NCBI GenBank assembly: GCA_016930075.1
Contig: JAFGHS010000115.1
Coordinates: forward strand, 1 to 54,266
DNA from: Deltaproteobacteria bacterium
Lineage (GTDB): Bacteria > Desulfobacterota > Syntrophia > Syntrophales > JAFGHS01
Reading direction: 5' to 3'
Length of the DNA: 54,266 bases
A model generated the notes under the pieces. The model was not told the DNA's origin. It searched no databases and worked only from the letters and a program-made list of their open reading frames with translations. Below are positions 53,107 to 54,266 of this stretch, one piece after another; positions within the stretch are counted from its first letter, which is position 1; every line of letters starts with the position of its first letter. The position numbers were made by a program, and so were the translations under genes.

Positions 53107-53481
53107 TCACGAATCATTCGCTTCCGGGATCGTGCAATAGAGCCGTGAATCCTCAAGCGCATCTGTCCGATAGTGAACGACCGCCTGATATTCTTTGCTC
53201 CTGTTCATGTCGATGAACGCCTCTATCGAAGGATACTCGTACAAGGCAACCTCATCCCACTCTTCGTCACCGATGACAGGCATCAGGCCGTTGCCGCGGT
53301 AAACAATGCGGGTTATCGCTTTCCCCGACATCAACGCACTGGTTGCCTTAAAGTACTTCCGATACGATTCGGCCCCGCCGACCGGTTTGAATTTGAGCAG
53401 GTTGACCATGACGATGGGCCCCTTATATTGCTGGGACATGAGTTTCTTAAATTGATCCGGGGCCGGCATGATAAAAGCCAT
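53107..53481 (-). CDS. DUF1330-family protein
   Basis: This 124-residue protein has IVMVNLLKFKPVGGAESYRK and DEEWDEVALYEYPSIEAFID, then NRSKEYQAVVHYRTDALEDS, a dimeric ferredoxin-like fold (DUF1330) related to ABM proteins. Function is not established. AAAGGAGAAAAC precedes the ATG. It lies 74 bp after the metallo-hydrolase gene on the same strand. Confidence 0.85.
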   Translation of the reverse strand: MAFIMPAPDQFKKLMSQQYKGPIVMVNLLKFKPVGGAESYRKYFKATSALMSGKAITRIVYRGNGLMPVIGDEEWDEVALYEYPSIEAFIDMNRSKEYQAVVHYRTDALEDSRLYCTIPEANDS

Positions 53482-53494
53482 TGTTTTCTCCTTT

Positions 53495-53550
53495 CTATTT
53501 GAGTTCTTTCAGAAATCGTATCATCGGATGGTTGACCTCCTGGGGGCGCT
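53495..53550 (-). pseudogene. Possible C-terminal tail of an alpha/beta hydrolase
   Basis: On the minus strand the last 18 codons before TAG read ERPQEVNHPMIRFLKELK, the E-x-P-x-x-V-N..I..FL ending common to alpha/beta hydrolases. The body is missing, and the metallo-hydrolase gene ends 6 bp before it. It is a small scrap and could be coincidence. Confidence 0.3.
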
Positions 53551-53555
53551 CCTGT

Positions 53556-54266
53556 TTATAAAAGCGATTTTTGGATGATCTTTTTATTCCCCACCGGCAG
53601 ACTGAACAGCATGCCGTCTTCCGCGATCGTGATGGGACCGTGGAACCCCTTTTTCGCATCGCCGAGAAAGACCGGTTTAAGGTCTGCAACAGGCAGGGGC
53701 GGCAGGATATGGCTCAGCACCAAATGCATGACCCCTGCTTCATGCGCCAGTTTGGCGGCATCCTCCGGCGACGCATGATAGTTTAATATATCACCCATAA
53801 TTCTTGCCGTATGGGGGCGGTTAATTTTTTGCCCCGTTTTTTTCAATATACCGACCATCGTCCGCTGCAGCGCTTCCTGAACCAGTATGTCAGCACCCCG
53901 GGACTGTTCCAGCAGGGTGGCACAGGGTACCGTATCCCCACTGATCACCACGGAGCGGCCCTTGTAATCGAAACGATAACCCACAGCCGGTTTTACGGGT
54001 GTGTGATCGACCTCGAAGGCCGTCACCTTCAACCCATCGGCATCAATAATCACCATGGCTTTTTTATCGGCCGGGAATTGAAACGTCCTGGCCATGCCGC
54101 CTGCGCCGGATGGCGGCGCCACCTCCTGGCCATGGTGCGCAATACGGTATTGCGTGTCCAGGGAATATGCCTGATTGAATCCTTTGACAACCGTTTCGAC
54201 GCCGGCTGGACCGAATACATCAAGGGGGGTTTTCATGGAGCCGCCGGCCCAGCGCTTCAGCATCAA
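53556..54266 (-). CDS. Metallo-beta-lactamase-fold hydrolase, N-terminally incomplete
   Basis: The frame is open at the right window edge, so the N-terminus and the HxHxDH metal motif lie outside. The visible 236 residues include VDHTPVKPAVGYRFDYKGRS, VVISGDTVPC (metal Asp), and a final LVLSHILPPL with a metal-type His, the pattern of RNase Z/ElaC-like or related arylsulfatase-type members. It has no signal peptide in the visible part. The exact substrate cannot be told without the missing end. Confidence 0.8.
   Translation of the reverse strand: MMLKRWAGGSMKTPLDVFGPAGVETVVKGFNQAYSLDTQYRIAHHGQEVAPPSGAGGMARTFQFPADKKAMVIIDADGLKVTAFEVDHTPVKPAVGYRFDYKGRSVVISGDTVPCATLLEQSRGADILVQEALQRTMVGILKKTGQKINRPHTARIMGDILNYHASPEDAAKLAHEAGVMHLVLSHILPPLPVADLKPVFLGDAKKGFHGPITIAEDGMLFSLPVGNKKIIQKSLL

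Noticed and set aside
1-54266. CRISPR array, tRNA or rRNA genes
   Set aside because: No regularly spaced direct repeats and no clover-leaf or rRNA sequence was recognised by eye.

Overview
The window looks like the chromosome of an anaerobic Gram-negative bacterium of the deltaproteobacterial (Desulfobacterota, Syntrophus/Smithella-like) kind. This rests on an oxygen-independent class III ribonucleotide reductase, a 4-hydroxybutyryl-CoA dehydratase-like Fe-S/flavin enzyme, two B12-binding radical SAM proteins, outer-membrane genes (lptD, MipA/OmpV) and many short palindromic repeats built on GTCATTCCGGCGAAAGCCGG or GTCATTGCGAG cores. No rRNA or tRNA gene and no CRISPR array was seen. The species assignment is inference.

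Layout. 1-1113: 3' end of a membrane glycosyltransferase-type TPR protein. 1114-5130: a decayed accessory island with a PIN-toxin remnant, hicB plus a decapitated hicA, the catalytic half of an integron-type integrase, a complete fic gene, the 3' part of a TIR-like (CAP12/Pycsar-type) effector followed at once by an attC-like site, and a complete Phd/RelE-type toxin-antitoxin pair followed by a second, damaged attC-like structure. I read this as the remains of a mobile integron-like cassette region. 5218-7863: GT2 glycosyltransferase, PilT-like ATPase and PilZ protein. 7913-15504, minus strand: lipoprotein, dnaK-grpE-gmhA, then an HD dNTPase overlapping nrdD by 4 bp. 15957-17759: CreD-like protein and a CHMI-like tautomerase. 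18294-24967, plus strand: APH-like/P-loop kinase fusion, NTF2-like protein, MFS transporter, HEAT protein coupled to a YiiX-like cysteine peptidase with a CFI-box C-terminus, and an ABM monooxygenase.

25192-37535: B12 radical SAM protein, P-type cation ATPase, TFIIB-type zinc ribbon, 4-hydroxybutyryl-CoA dehydratase-like enzyme with a histone-like Lys/Ala tail, patatin, aldo/keto reductase-ferredoxin fusion, EcsC-like protein, lipoprotein, SAM methyltransferase and a small secreted Cys-rich protein. 37782-44136, minus strand: the envelope/folate block lptD-folC-EF-Tu-domain protein, then mipA and a second B12 radical SAM protein. 44391-50772, minus strand: a compact run of DinB protein, a divergent possibly RelA/SpoT-like protein, a secreted cystatin-like inhibitor, a SWIM zinc-finger protein and a 943-residue DUF6493-like protein. 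The last two overlap by 4 bp. This run is the best candidate here for an uncharacterised multi-gene system. 51077-54266: alpha/beta hydrolase, small protein phosphatase, an apparently frameshifted gene, a DUF1330 protein and a truncated metallo-beta-lactamase-fold hydrolase.

Starts were moved from the longest reading frame to the best ribosome binding site or family start wherever the sequence supported it. Reading was by eye, so family names rest on recognised motifs and not on database searches.
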